From: JBBIOU01 sp037443205
GTDB lineage: Bacteria > Bacteroidota > Bacteroidia > Flavobacteriales_D > UBA2798
DNA length: 64,000 nucleotides
Direction: 5' to 3'
Assembly (NCBI GenBank): GCA_037443205.1
Contig: JBBIOU010000005.1
Span: 49,255 to 113,254, forward strand
Under the pieces are notes generated by a model that saw only the letters and a list, made by a program, of their open reading frames with translations, was not told the origin of the DNA and ran no database searches. The position numbers and the translations under genes were made by a program. Positions 7,895-16,396 of the stretch are shown piece after piece. Position 1 is the stretch's first letter. Every line of letters starts with the position of its first letter.

Positions 7895-9622
7895 ATGAAA
7901 AGAAAACAACTAACCCGATTATCAGTTGCAGCCATTTCAGTTATTTTACTTGTGCCTGCTTGTACTCTAATTAAAGACATTGAGTACAAAGTAGCTCAAA
8001 ACCCACTTGAAATGCATGGCGACACAGTAACACTTACCATAAATGGTAAATTTCAGGAAAAAGGCTTACACAAAAAGGCCGTAGCCGAAGTTACTCCAGT
8101 ACTTATAACTTCTAACGGAACTGAAAAACCCTTTAAAACAGAAACATTTCAGGGCACCAAAGCTGCCGGAAACGGTAAAGTGATAGGTAAAGAAGGCGGT
8201 TCCTTCTCATATACTTCGCGCATACCATATACATCCGATATGGAAGTAGCGGAGGTAAAAGTAAAAGTGTTACCTAAAAAAGGAACCAAGGAGAAAAAAC
8301 TGATTATTACCGATAAAATTGCAGATGCAACAATCATCACTCCATTGTTAGTGCAACCTGATGACAAGCCTATTATGGCTAAAGACCAGTTTGTGAGGGT
8401 TACATCACACACTGCCGGTATGGTAATTAATTATGCCAAAGACCGCTCAGAAGTTCGTCCGGGTGAACTGAAAGATGCCGATTATAAAAATTTTATAAAA
8501 TGGGTTACTGAGGCGCTAAAAAACGATCGCATAGCATTTAAAAATATTTCAATCCCTGCCTGGGCATCACCCGAAGGAGAAATAGATCGCAACAATAATT
8601 TGGCAAACGATCGTGCCAAATCTGCCATGAATGCTTTAAAAGCCGAATTTAAAAAACTAAAATACGATAATGGAAATAACGATTCTTTCTATAATTTAGA
8701 AGGGAAAGGTGAAGACTGGGAAGGCTTTAAAACCGAGACCGAAAAATCTGATCTGAAAGACAAAGAACTTATTCTTCGTGTATTGCAAATGTACTCGGGC
8801 GAGCAACGCGAAAAAGAAATTCGCAACATGGCTAAAACTTTCCAGGAACTTGAAAAGAAAATATTCCCTCTTTTAAGAAGATCGGTAATTACCTTGAACT
8901 ATGACCTTACCGGAAAAACAGATGCTGAAATGCTGGAACTATCAAAAACCAAAGTTGATTCGTTAACTGCTGAGGAACTGTTCTTTACCGCTAACACTTT
9001 AGTTACCGATTTGAATGAAAAACTTCGTTTGTATCGCGAAGCTTCCCGTTTATTTCCTAAAGATTGGAGAGGCCCGAACAATTCAGGATACATTTTGATT
9101 TTACAAGGTAAAATAAACGAAGCTAAAGCCGAATTTGAAAAAGCCGCTGCCATCGAAAATAACGCTACGGTAAAAAATAATTTAGGTGTATGTGCCCGCT
9201 TGATGGGCGACCGCGATAAAGCTGCTAAACTTTATGCAGAAGCCGGTAGTGCCCCCGAAACTCAATACAACATGGGTATTATCAATATTCAACGCGGCAA
9301 ATACGGAGAGGCGGTATCTCAATTAAACAATGCTAAAAACATTGAACCTAAAAAAGGTACATTTAACCTGGCACTTGCTCAATTATTAAATGGAAATGCC
9401 AACGAAGCTAAAACCACCATCGAAAGTGCTGCCGATGGAGAAACAGCTGTTGCACATTATTTAAGAGCAATTATAGGTGCTCGCACAAACGATAAATCTT
9501 ACATGATAAACAGCTTAAAAACAGCCATACAAAAAGACAGCAAGTTTAAAGAAAAAGCCGGCAAAGACCGTGAATTCTTAAAATATGCTACGGATGCTGA
9601 TTTTACTGCTATCGTAAAATAA
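7895..9622 (+). CDS. Lipoprotein with N-terminal beta region, OmpA-like middle and C-terminal TPRs
   Basis: The 575-residue protein has a lipoprotein signal ending in LLVPAC (Cys23). Residues about 35-160 look like a beta-rich domain, with regular alternation and few charges grouped. The middle (about 165-340) resembles part of an OmpA-like fold, with ISIPAWASPEGEIDRNNNLA followed by NDRAKSAMNAL, as in the peptidoglycan-binding segment. The C-terminal half (about 365-575) holds tetratricopeptide helices, for example GKINEAKAEFEKAAAIENNATVKNNLGV (described here by its position near 407-434). It is probably an abundant envelope protein facing the periplasm or surface, perhaps linking outer membrane and peptidoglycan. 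No precise family name is recognised. It is followed by a strong terminator, so it is a single transcription unit. Confidence 0.7.
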   Translation: MKRKQLTRLSVAAISVILLVPACTLIKDIEYKVAQNPLEMHGDTVTLTINGKFQEKGLHKKAVAEVTPVLITSNGTEKPFKTETFQGTKAAGNGKVIGKEGGSFSYTSRIPYTSDMEVAEVKVKVLPKKGTKEKKLIITDKIADATIITPLLVQPDDKPIMAKDQFVRVTSHTAGMVINYAKDRSEVRPGELKDADYKNFIKWVTEALKNDRIAFKNISIPAWASPEGEIDRNNNLANDRAKSAMNALKAEFKKLKYDNGNNDSFYNLEGKGEDWEGFKTETEKSDLKDKELILRVLQMYSGEQREKEIRNMAKTFQELEKKIFPLLRRSVITLNYDLTGKTDAEMLELSKTKVDSLTAEELFFTANTLVTDLNEKLRLYREASRLFPKDWRGPNNSGYILILQGKINEAKAEFEKAAAIENNATVKNNLGVCARLMGDRDKAAKLYAEAGSAPETQYNMGIINIQRGKYGEAVSQLNNAKNIEPKKGTFNLALAQLLNGNANEAKTTIESAADGETAVAHYLRAIIGARTNDKSYMINSLKTAIQKDSKFKEKAGKDREFLKYATDADFTAIVK

Positions 9623-9648
9623 AATAAAGATAATACGATTTTTTTCTT

Positions 9649-9685
9649 CCCCCCTTCCGTAAATTGTGGAAGGGGGGTTTTTGTT
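9649..9685 (+). terminator. Strong intrinsic terminator of the TPR lipoprotein gene
   Basis: A perfect 10-bp stem, CCCCCCTTCC (9649-9658) with GGAAGGGGGG (9668-9677), encloses a 9-base loop and is followed by TTTTTGTTTT. Confidence 0.9.
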
Positions 9686-9856
9686 TTAATCCGATAAAGT
9701 TATAGACTTATTGGGTAAAATTTCTAATACTGAATTTGGGTAATAGGCTTGCGAGAGCCACAGTTGCGGATAACCTAAATACCTCTCACTATCAAACAAA
9801 CTCAGTATAACAAAACAGTGTAAATATTTATTTTTTTTGTATATTGTGCTAAATTC

Positions 9857-10465
9857 ATGAGAAAATATATAGTAATTATATTGTTGAGTACTGCATCATT
9901 TCAGGCTAAAAGCCAGTTTATATACTTAGGATTTGCTCAATTATTTGTAGATGGAATATTATCCTGGCAGGAAGGCGGATATGAATATAAACACACCTGG
10001 TTTGGAAACGAAACTGCGCAAATACATGGTTTAAAAGGAGGATGGTTTTTAAATGATAATAGCACATCGCAAATTGGATTTTCATTGTATGTATCGTATG
10101 GAGAAATAAATAAAAAAATGCTTTATTACAGGCAAGATATTGCCATGATTTATTCTACAATTTATTACGAACATACTTTTCGTTTATTAAAAAGAATGGA
10201 TATCAATCCCTATCTGCATTTGGGATGGGGTATGGCTTACACCGAGGGTAATTCATTACCTCAACAAGCTGTTACATTTTCGCAATTATTATTAACTGAA
10301 CCGGGTGTAAATTTTTACTTCAGAATATTTAATTGGTGTAAAATAGGTGGCGGTTTTAGTTATCGCAATACCTTTGGCAGCAGGCTGTATAATGCTAACG
10401 ACCAACTATTAAGCGCCCCCAATATTAATCTTTCCATTAAATTCGGTAATTACAAAGAAGAATAA
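9857..10465 (+). CDS. Exported small outer-membrane beta-barrel-like protein
   Basis: The 202-residue protein has a signal peptide (MRKYIVIILLSTASFQAKS, cut before QF). The rest is a series of short amphipathic strands rich in Gly, Tyr and Phe, such as PYLHLGWGMAYTEG and IGGGFSYRNTFGSR, ending in INLSIKFGN. This fits an 8- to 10-strand outer-membrane barrel. No specific family is recognised. Its last 16 bases overlap the 3' end of the convergent gene 10450-11880. No function is proposed beyond the outer-membrane location. Confidence 0.6.
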   Translation: MRKYIVIILLSTASFQAKSQFIYLGFAQLFVDGILSWQEGGYEYKHTWFGNETAQIHGLKGGWFLNDNSTSQIGFSLYVSYGEINKKMLYYRQDIAMIYSTIYYEHTFRLLKRMDINPYLHLGWGMAYTEGNSLPQQAVTFSQLLLTEPGVNFYFRIFNWCKIGGGFSYRNTFGSRLYNANDQLLSAPNINLSIKFGNYKEE

Positions 10466-11880
10466 TGCTTGTAACAAAGCTTATTCACCCACCCGATAAA
10501 ATCAAAATACTCTAGTGTTTTGCGCAACAATTCATTTTTATTGATTTTCTGTTTCATCTCTTCTTGCATCAATTTTAAATATTCTACCTTTCTCTCGGGA
10601 CGTTTTAATATTTTACCCATATAATTTAAAAAAATTTTTTCGAGCGGATGAAATCTTTTCTTTTTCTTTAAATAATTCTTTGTACTTATAATACTGTAAG
10701 GCAAAGTGTCAGTATCATTTTTTTCGAACTGTATAACTACGTTAATAATTCTGGCAAAACAAAAAATATCTTCGCGATAATTATCATTTTTATCATTTAA
10801 TATACGGTTTAAATATTCTCGCGATATTTTATAATTATTTTTTGACAGATATACTAATGATAAGATGTAATTACTAAGCAACAACAAAATAGGGCTATTG
10901 TATTTCTTTGCATGTTCATTTAATTGTTTCTCGATTAGCAGTATTTTATTATACTGCCCCGACTCGTAGTAACAATTTAATTTAAGCATAAGGATATTGC
11001 TTTGTGTTTGTGTAATTAAATCTGTATCTTTAATAGTCATATCATCCAGTTTGTTGATATATTTTTCGGCTTGTACAAATTTCTTTTGCGACATGGTAAT
11101 AACAGCCAGGTTATATACTACCGAAACGTACTCTTCTATATAATCATTTAATAAATGAGGTTTTTTTAAAATGAGTCGTTCTTGCTTTTTAAGGTATTTT
11201 AGCGTTTCGGTTATGTTACCCAGCTCATAATTTATTAAAGCATGCGAATTATAAAACTTGAAAGCTGTATAAAAATCCTTAATAAAATTTTTACTACTTA
11301 GTAATTCGTTGTTTAAAAAATTTACAAACTCTTTTTGTTGAATTTTAGTTTTCGGATTATGGTTTTTTCTGCTCAAATACATGGCCTTACAAGTAATTAA
11401 ACTGTAATTGGCCAGATTAAATAAACGCCCGGAAATATCGCGTAACGTATAGCTTGTTTGTGCTATATGTTGCTGTATTTTATATATATCTTGTAGTTTC
11501 AGTAAATTATTTTCCATTTTTTTTAATGCAAAAAAATACAATGCATAATTTTCGGTATAAACAGCATTCTTTAATGCTTTTTGAAATAATTTATCAGCTT
11601 GGTGGTAAAATTTTTTCTTGGATAAATATTCAGCCTGATAAATTAACGAGATAATTTCAAAATCAGATTTGTTTTGACCGGAGTATTCGGCTAATAATTT
11701 TAAAATTTTACTTTGTAAATTATTTTTTATCAAAGACGGAATCGTATCCACATCAATCGTACCTGTTGCAAGCTGTTTAAAATATTTCAACTTACCTGCT
11801 TCGTTTTTATAAACAGATAAATTTAAGGCCAGGTATCTTTTTTCACCGGGCGTTAAATTTTTAATCAATTCATCAATCAT
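10450..11880 (-). CDS. Unknown alpha-helical (TPR-like) protein
   Basis: The 476-residue protein has no signal peptide, so it is likely cytoplasmic. It starts with LIKNLTPGEKRYLALNLSVY and is rich in Lys, Leu, Tyr and Asn. It shows repeated helix pairs of about 34-40 residues, for example KKKFYHQADKLFQKALKNA and QKKFVQAEKYINKL, like tetratricopeptide repeats. The family is not recognised. It is a single gene with a -7 box at 11901-11908, divergent from the secreted-protein operon starting at 12025. Its 3' end overlaps the small outer-membrane protein gene by 16 bp. Confidence 0.7.
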   Translation of the reverse strand: MIDELIKNLTPGEKRYLALNLSVYKNEAGKLKYFKQLATGTIDVDTIPSLIKNNLQSKILKLLAEYSGQNKSDFEIISLIYQAEYLSKKKFYHQADKLFQKALKNAVYTENYALYFFALKKMENNLLKLQDIYKIQQHIAQTSYTLRDISGRLFNLANYSLITCKAMYLSRKNHNPKTKIQQKEFVNFLNNELLSSKNFIKDFYTAFKFYNSHALINYELGNITETLKYLKKQERLILKKPHLLNDYIEEYVSVVYNLAVITMSQKKFVQAEKYINKLDDMTIKDTDLITQTQSNILMLKLNCYYESGQYNKILLIEKQLNEHAKKYNSPILLLLSNYILSLVYLSKNNYKISREYLNRILNDKNDNYREDIFCFARIINVVIQFEKNDTDTLPYSIISTKNYLKKKKRFHPLEKIFLNYMGKILKRPERKVEYLKLMQEEMKQKINKNELLRKTLEYFDFIGWVNKLCYKHYSSL

Positions 11881-11900
11881 TTTAAAAATAAATTTATAAA

Positions 11901-11908
11901 CAAAAATA
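11901..11908 (-). promoter_or_regulatory. -7 promoter box of the TPR-like gene
   Basis: TATTTTTG on the minus strand, 20 bp before the ATG at 11880, in a very AT-rich divergent intergenic region. Confidence 0.45.
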
Positions 11909-12024
11909 ATAAATTAAATTATTTGAATATCAATAATTTATTATAAATATTATATAAATTTAAAAATAAATATTTAATAAATTTTGCAATCGGATTTTTA
12001 AGCCGAATAAACGAAATTTGAACT

Positions 12025-13260
12025 ATGAAAATTAAGCACTTTGGCTTCGTTTTTATCATGTTGCTGAAATGTTTCTATACAAACACATTGGCACAAATTA
12101 TTTATTCTCAAAATTTCAACGCACCAACAACTCTTGCCGGCAGTGGATGGACAAATACAAATTTAACTACTCCCTGGGGTAATGGCAGTTATTTTGGGAT
12201 AAGCAATATTTGGCAAGTAAATGATAATGAATCGGGCAGACCACCAGGAACATGCGGAGCAGCAGGTATGGGAAATCAATCTCTGCATATCGGAGCTACA
12301 GCCTTTGCCAGTGGTGCCGCATACCTTTCAAACGCTAACACCAATCGCAGAATAAGCTCGCCTAACATAAATTCAACCGGATATACCAATTTGCAACTAA
12401 GTTTTAATTTTATAGGCAATGGCTATTTAAGCACCGACAAAGCTTACTTGCAATACAGTACCAATGGCGGCACAACCTGGAACAATGCCACCGGTGCCCC
12501 TACAAGTGCCACACCTGCCCTACCCGCAGGCAGCGACTTAAACAACCTGAAATCTTCGCTCTGTTCGCCACAAGGCCGATGGACCAACATTACCTGGAAT
12601 ATGCCTGCAGCTTGTGGTAATATTCCCAATTTGCGTATTGCCTTTGTTTGGCAAAATAATTCAACAACAGGCACCAGTGCCCAAGACCCAAGTTTTGCCG
12701 TTGACGATATTACCATCACCAACATCTCTCCCTTACCGGTAGAATTAATAAATTTTTATGCTGAAACTTATAGCGATTTTAACTTATTAAGATGGACAAC
12801 CGCTTCTGAAATTAATTTCAATTGCTTTGTAGTTGAAAAATCGGTTAACGGACAATGGTTTTATGTTTTAGACACCGTTAAATCTCAGCTAAACAGCAAC
12901 CAAACAAATAATTATCTTTTTTACGATTATGAAACAAGTACTGCCGAATACAGTTATTACCGCTTAAAACAAATTGACCTAGACGGCACCATTAAATACT
13001 CTGAAATTATTGCAATTAAAAATGATTTTCCCGATGACTTTGAAATTATCAACCACAACGATGGAATACAAATCATCAATAAGCAAAAAAAACCGGTTAA
13101 TATCTATATTTACAATTTATTGGGTCAAAAATTATTTTCTTCAGAAATAAATAATCAAAATTATTTCATAAATTTAAACCGCATTCATCAAATAATTGTT
13201 ATTAATATTTGTGATGCAGTAAACAATAATGTTTTACTAAACAAAAAATGGTTTTACTAA
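12025..13260 (+). CDS. Secreted protein with jelly-roll-like N-terminal module; atypical T9SS C-terminus
   Basis: The 411-residue protein has a signal peptide (residues 1-24, ending LAQ). Residues about 25-235 form a beta-rich module ending in DPSFAVDDITITN. The same module begins the next gene, which shares QSLHIG/QSLHVG, GRWTN and DPSFAVDDIT. Next comes LPVELINFYAE and a beta-sandwich with TASEINFNCFVVEKS, a segment that often precedes T9SS sorting domains. The last ~75 residues keep the outline of a type A domain (IYIYNLLGQKLFSS) but lack a clear YPNP motif and end in NKKWFY, so sorting may be altered or lost. The next gene begins one base after its stop, indicating one operon with the type B protein and PorP/SprF. 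Confidence 0.75.
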   Translation: MKIKHFGFVFIMLLKCFYTNTLAQIIYSQNFNAPTTLAGSGWTNTNLTTPWGNGSYFGISNIWQVNDNESGRPPGTCGAAGMGNQSLHIGATAFASGAAYLSNANTNRRISSPNINSTGYTNLQLSFNFIGNGYLSTDKAYLQYSTNGGTTWNNATGAPTSATPALPAGSDLNNLKSSLCSPQGRWTNITWNMPAACGNIPNLRIAFVWQNNSTTGTSAQDPSFAVDDITITNISPLPVELINFYAETYSDFNLLRWTTASEINFNCFVVEKSVNGQWFYVLDTVKSQLNSNQTNNYLFYDYETSTAEYSYYRLKQIDLDGTIKYSEIIAIKNDFPDDFEIINHNDGIQIINKQKKPVNIYIYNLLGQKLFSSEINNQNYFINLNRIHQIIVINICDAVNNNVLLNKKWFY

Positions 13261-13261
13261 G

Positions 13262-15238
13262 ATGAAAAGAAATGCCTTAACAATTATTTTGTTTTTATTA
13301 ATAAACACTTTGTCGGCACAGGTATTTTGGACCGAAACTTTTGATGGTATGCCCTGTGCAGCTAACTCGGGCTGCGACCCCAGCATAGTGGGATGGTCAG
13401 TAACCAATGTAGGCACCAACGGTGGCGCTGCAAACACCTGGTATGTGAGTTGTGCCGAAAACGGCAATCCGGCTAATCAATGTGGCAGCGGCTGTCAGGG
13501 CGGGCCAAACGGAGACCAGTCTTTGCATGTTGGCAACGTATCTACCTCTACCGCAGCATTTATTTTTTGCCCATCAGGCGATTGCGGAGCAGCCTATGAC
13601 GATAGCTCACCGGCCGAAATTACCAGCAAGCGCGCAGAATCACCGGTTATTAATTGTACAGGGCAAACTAATATTATATGTTCTTTTGTGTATATAGAAA
13701 CCGGAGAAAATCAGGATGACGATGCCAGCTTTTGGTATTTTGACGGAACCGTTTGGACACAATTAGATCCGATAGCCAAAACTAATAATACAGGTTGTGG
13801 CGGGCAAGGCAGATGGACAAATTATACTGTAAATTTACCGGCATCAGCAAACAATAATCCTAATGTTAGAATAGGATTTTTATGGGTAAATGATGGTGAT
13901 GGTGCTGCTACAGACCCCTCTTTTGCCGTAGATGATATTACTCTTGCTTCTAACACCACCACTCCACCGGTTGCATCATTTACAGCTTCGCAAACCACCA
14001 TTTGTGTAAACGATTGTATTAATTTTACCAATACCAGTACCGGTGGTCCTTTTACTTCTGTCAGTTGGACATTTACCGGAGCAACACCAAGTTCGAGTAC
14101 ACAAGACAGCCCGAGCAACATTTGCTATCCTGCTGCCGGCACCTATAATGTAACCTTAACTGTTACCAATGCCAATGGCAGTAATAGCACCTCACAAACC
14201 ATAACGGTTAATCCCTGTACAGGTCCACCCACAGCCCTATTTACCGCCAACCCAACAACAGTTTGTGCCGGCAGCACCGTTCAGTTTACCGACCAGTCAA
14301 CCGGTGCTCCTACCTCGTGGAACTGGACATTTCCCGGTGGTACACCTGCCTCGTCAACCGCACAAAACCCCATAGTAACCTACAATAACCCCGGCACATA
14401 TTCGGTTACACTTACTGTTACCAATGGCAACGGAAGCAATACAGCTACTCAAACAAATTATATTACCGTTATAAATTGTGTGCCACCGCAATCATCCTTT
14501 AGCATTGATGACAGCACAATTTGTGCAGGACAATGTATTACCCTTACTAATAATTCTGTTGGTGCAATCAGTTACTCATGGTCATTCCCGGGTGGTACTC
14601 CTGCCTCATCCACCTCTCAAAATCCGGGAACTATTTGTTACCCTAATGATGGAACATATACCATTACGCTTACCGTTACTAATCCTAACGGCTCATCAAC
14701 TTCTACACATACTGTTATAGTAAGTCAGGGAGTAACCGTTTTTGCAAATAACGATACCTTGATTGACAGCGGACAGAGTGTAGATTTATTTGCATTGGGA
14801 ACTCCCCCGGGAGGTACCTATAACTGGAGTCCGGCAACCGGATTAACCTGTACTAATTGCGCTAATCCAACCGCCTACCCGCAAACATCAACCGACTATA
14901 TAGTAACATATACCAACAATGGCTGTTCCGCTTCCGACACAGTTAGAATCTTTGTAAATATTATTGAAGATATTGATGTACCTAATGCGTTTTCGCCCAA
15001 CGGAGATAATATAAATGATGTGTTATTTGTTAAAGGAAATGGCATTTTCAGTTTTAAACTAATAATTTATAATCGCTACGGGCAAAAAGTTTTTGAAACA
15101 AATGCCCAAAATATAGGATGGGACGGTAAACACAACGGCAAAGATGTTGACCCCGGTGTATTTGCCTGGTATCTGGAATATGTGATGATATCTGGAAAGA
15201 CCGGAACAAAAAAAGGAAACGTTACACTAATCAGATAA
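13262..15238 (+). CDS. PKD-repeat surface protein with T9SS type B sorting domain
   Basis: The 658-residue protein has a signal peptide (1-20). A beta-rich module (about 20-235) is homologous to the one in the preceding gene. Three PKD domains follow (about 240-325, 325-410 and 410-495), each with a CAGS/CVND start, a WxFPGGTPASST-type core and TYxVTLTVTNxxG. After another Ig-like stretch (495-570) comes a T9SS type B/gliding-type C-terminal domain: VPNAFSPNGDNIND, IIYNRYGQKVFE, GWDGKHNGK and a terminal KKGNVTLIR. Type B cargo is usually carried to the surface with a dedicated PorP/SprF protein, and one lies 9 bp downstream. It is probably an adhesin or surface-layer protein. Confidence 0.92.
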   Translation: MKRNALTIILFLLINTLSAQVFWTETFDGMPCAANSGCDPSIVGWSVTNVGTNGGAANTWYVSCAENGNPANQCGSGCQGGPNGDQSLHVGNVSTSTAAFIFCPSGDCGAAYDDSSPAEITSKRAESPVINCTGQTNIICSFVYIETGENQDDDASFWYFDGTVWTQLDPIAKTNNTGCGGQGRWTNYTVNLPASANNNPNVRIGFLWVNDGDGAATDPSFAVDDITLASNTTTPPVASFTASQTTICVNDCINFTNTSTGGPFTSVSWTFTGATPSSSTQDSPSNICYPAAGTYNVTLTVTNANGSNSTSQTITVNPCTGPPTALFTANPTTVCAGSTVQFTDQSTGAPTSWNWTFPGGTPASSTAQNPIVTYNNPGTYSVTLTVTNGNGSNTATQTNYITVINCVPPQSSFSIDDSTICAGQCITLTNNSVGAISYSWSFPGGTPASSTSQNPGTICYPNDGTYTITLTVTNPNGSSTSTHTVIVSQGVTVFANNDTLIDSGQSVDLFALGTPPGGTYNWSPATGLTCTNCANPTAYPQTSTDYIVTYTNNGCSASDTVRIFVNIIEDIDVPNAFSPNGDNINDVLFVKGNGIFSFKLIIYNRYGQKVFETNAQNIGWDGKHNGKDVDPGVFAWYLEYVMISGKTGTKKGNVTLIR

Positions 15239-15247
15239 ATTTAAAAA

Positions 15248-16270
15248 ATGAACAAGTTCAGAAATACATTTATAGCTTTTGCGTGCATCATTGTGAATAC
15301 CGTTTGTGCACAACAAGACATACATTTTTCTCAGTTTTACTCATCCCCTATATTTTTAAACCCGGGCACCTGCGGTATGTTTAATGGTAATTTAAGAGCT
15401 GCTGCCACTTATCGTACTCAATGGAAAACCGTTACCACACCTTTTAATACCATCACGGCAAGCGCTGATTTTAAATTGCTTCAGAACAAACTAAAAAACG
15501 GTTGGTTTGGAACAGGATTAACTTTTTATAACGACCGCGCAGGTGATTCTAAATTTACTACCGGACATTACAGTTTAACCATCTCTTATGCCATAGAAGT
15601 ATCAGAAGATCAATACCTGACCGTTGGTTTACAACCGGCCTTTATGCAAAGAAGCATTAATTATGGTGCTCTGTATTGGGATAACCAATATACCGGAAAT
15701 GGTTTTAATCAAGCACTACCCAGTTTTGAAAGCCCTTCAAATCAAAATTTTAATGCTTTTGACATGGGAGCCGGTTTATATTATTTAAACCGTATTGATA
15801 AAAAAACGAGTTTATACGGAGGCTTTGCAGTTTCGCACATCAATGCAACCGATGTAAGCTTTGTTCGAAACGGTGATGCTATCTTTAGAAAATATCTGAT
15901 TCATGGCGGGGCAGAAATTGAATTGAAAGGCACAAACATGACCATATTACCCAATACCTTGTTCTCGTTTCAAGGACCCAACCGGATTATTAACATCGGT
16001 GCTGATTTTAAATATACCCTTCAGGAACAATCGCAATATACCGGATTTGTTAATGAAACCTCATTTAGCTTAGGAGCTTACCACCGTTTAGGAGATGCCC
16101 TATGGGCTACTGCCATGTTTAACTGGACCGGTTTATCTATCGGATTTAGTTATGATTTAAATATTTCATCATTTAACGTTGCCACTAATGGTATGGGTGG
16201 CATGGAAGTACTTTTAAAATATCGTGCAGGCGTAGGGCATGGTAAAGGCCGAAGCACACGCTTCTTATAA
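15248..16270 (+). CDS. PorP/SprF family T9SS outer-membrane protein
   Basis: The 340-residue protein has a signal peptide (ending VCAQ) and the family start QDIHFSQFYSSPIFLNPGTCGMFNG, given here in part as its positions 22-46. A barrel of amphipathic strands follows. PorP/SprF proteins help a partner cargo with a type B sorting domain to reach the cell surface through T9SS. Its place 9 bp after a type B cargo gene makes that gene its likely client. It is the third gene of the 12025-16270 operon. Confidence 0.93.
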   Translation: MNKFRNTFIAFACIIVNTVCAQQDIHFSQFYSSPIFLNPGTCGMFNGNLRAAATYRTQWKTVTTPFNTITASADFKLLQNKLKNGWFGTGLTFYNDRAGDSKFTTGHYSLTISYAIEVSEDQYLTVGLQPAFMQRSINYGALYWDNQYTGNGFNQALPSFESPSNQNFNAFDMGAGLYYLNRIDKKTSLYGGFAVSHINATDVSFVRNGDAIFRKYLIHGGAEIELKGTNMTILPNTLFSFQGPNRIINIGADFKYTLQEQSQYTGFVNETSFSLGAYHRLGDALWATAMFNWTGLSIGFSYDLNISSFNVATNGMGGMEVLLKYRAGVGHGKGRSTRFL

Positions 16271-16396
16271 TTATATCAAACCTTAGCATAATATATTGAT
16301 ATTAACTTTATATTGCCGATAAATTTAACGGAACAATTATTGATTATTAACCGTTGAACCTTATGTTTGCCTATTAATGTGAGGAATTACGGAATA

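Noticed and set aside
16367..16396. TTG start for the OmpA-family gene
   Set aside because: It would put ten residues before a clean signal peptide; ATG 16397 is better.
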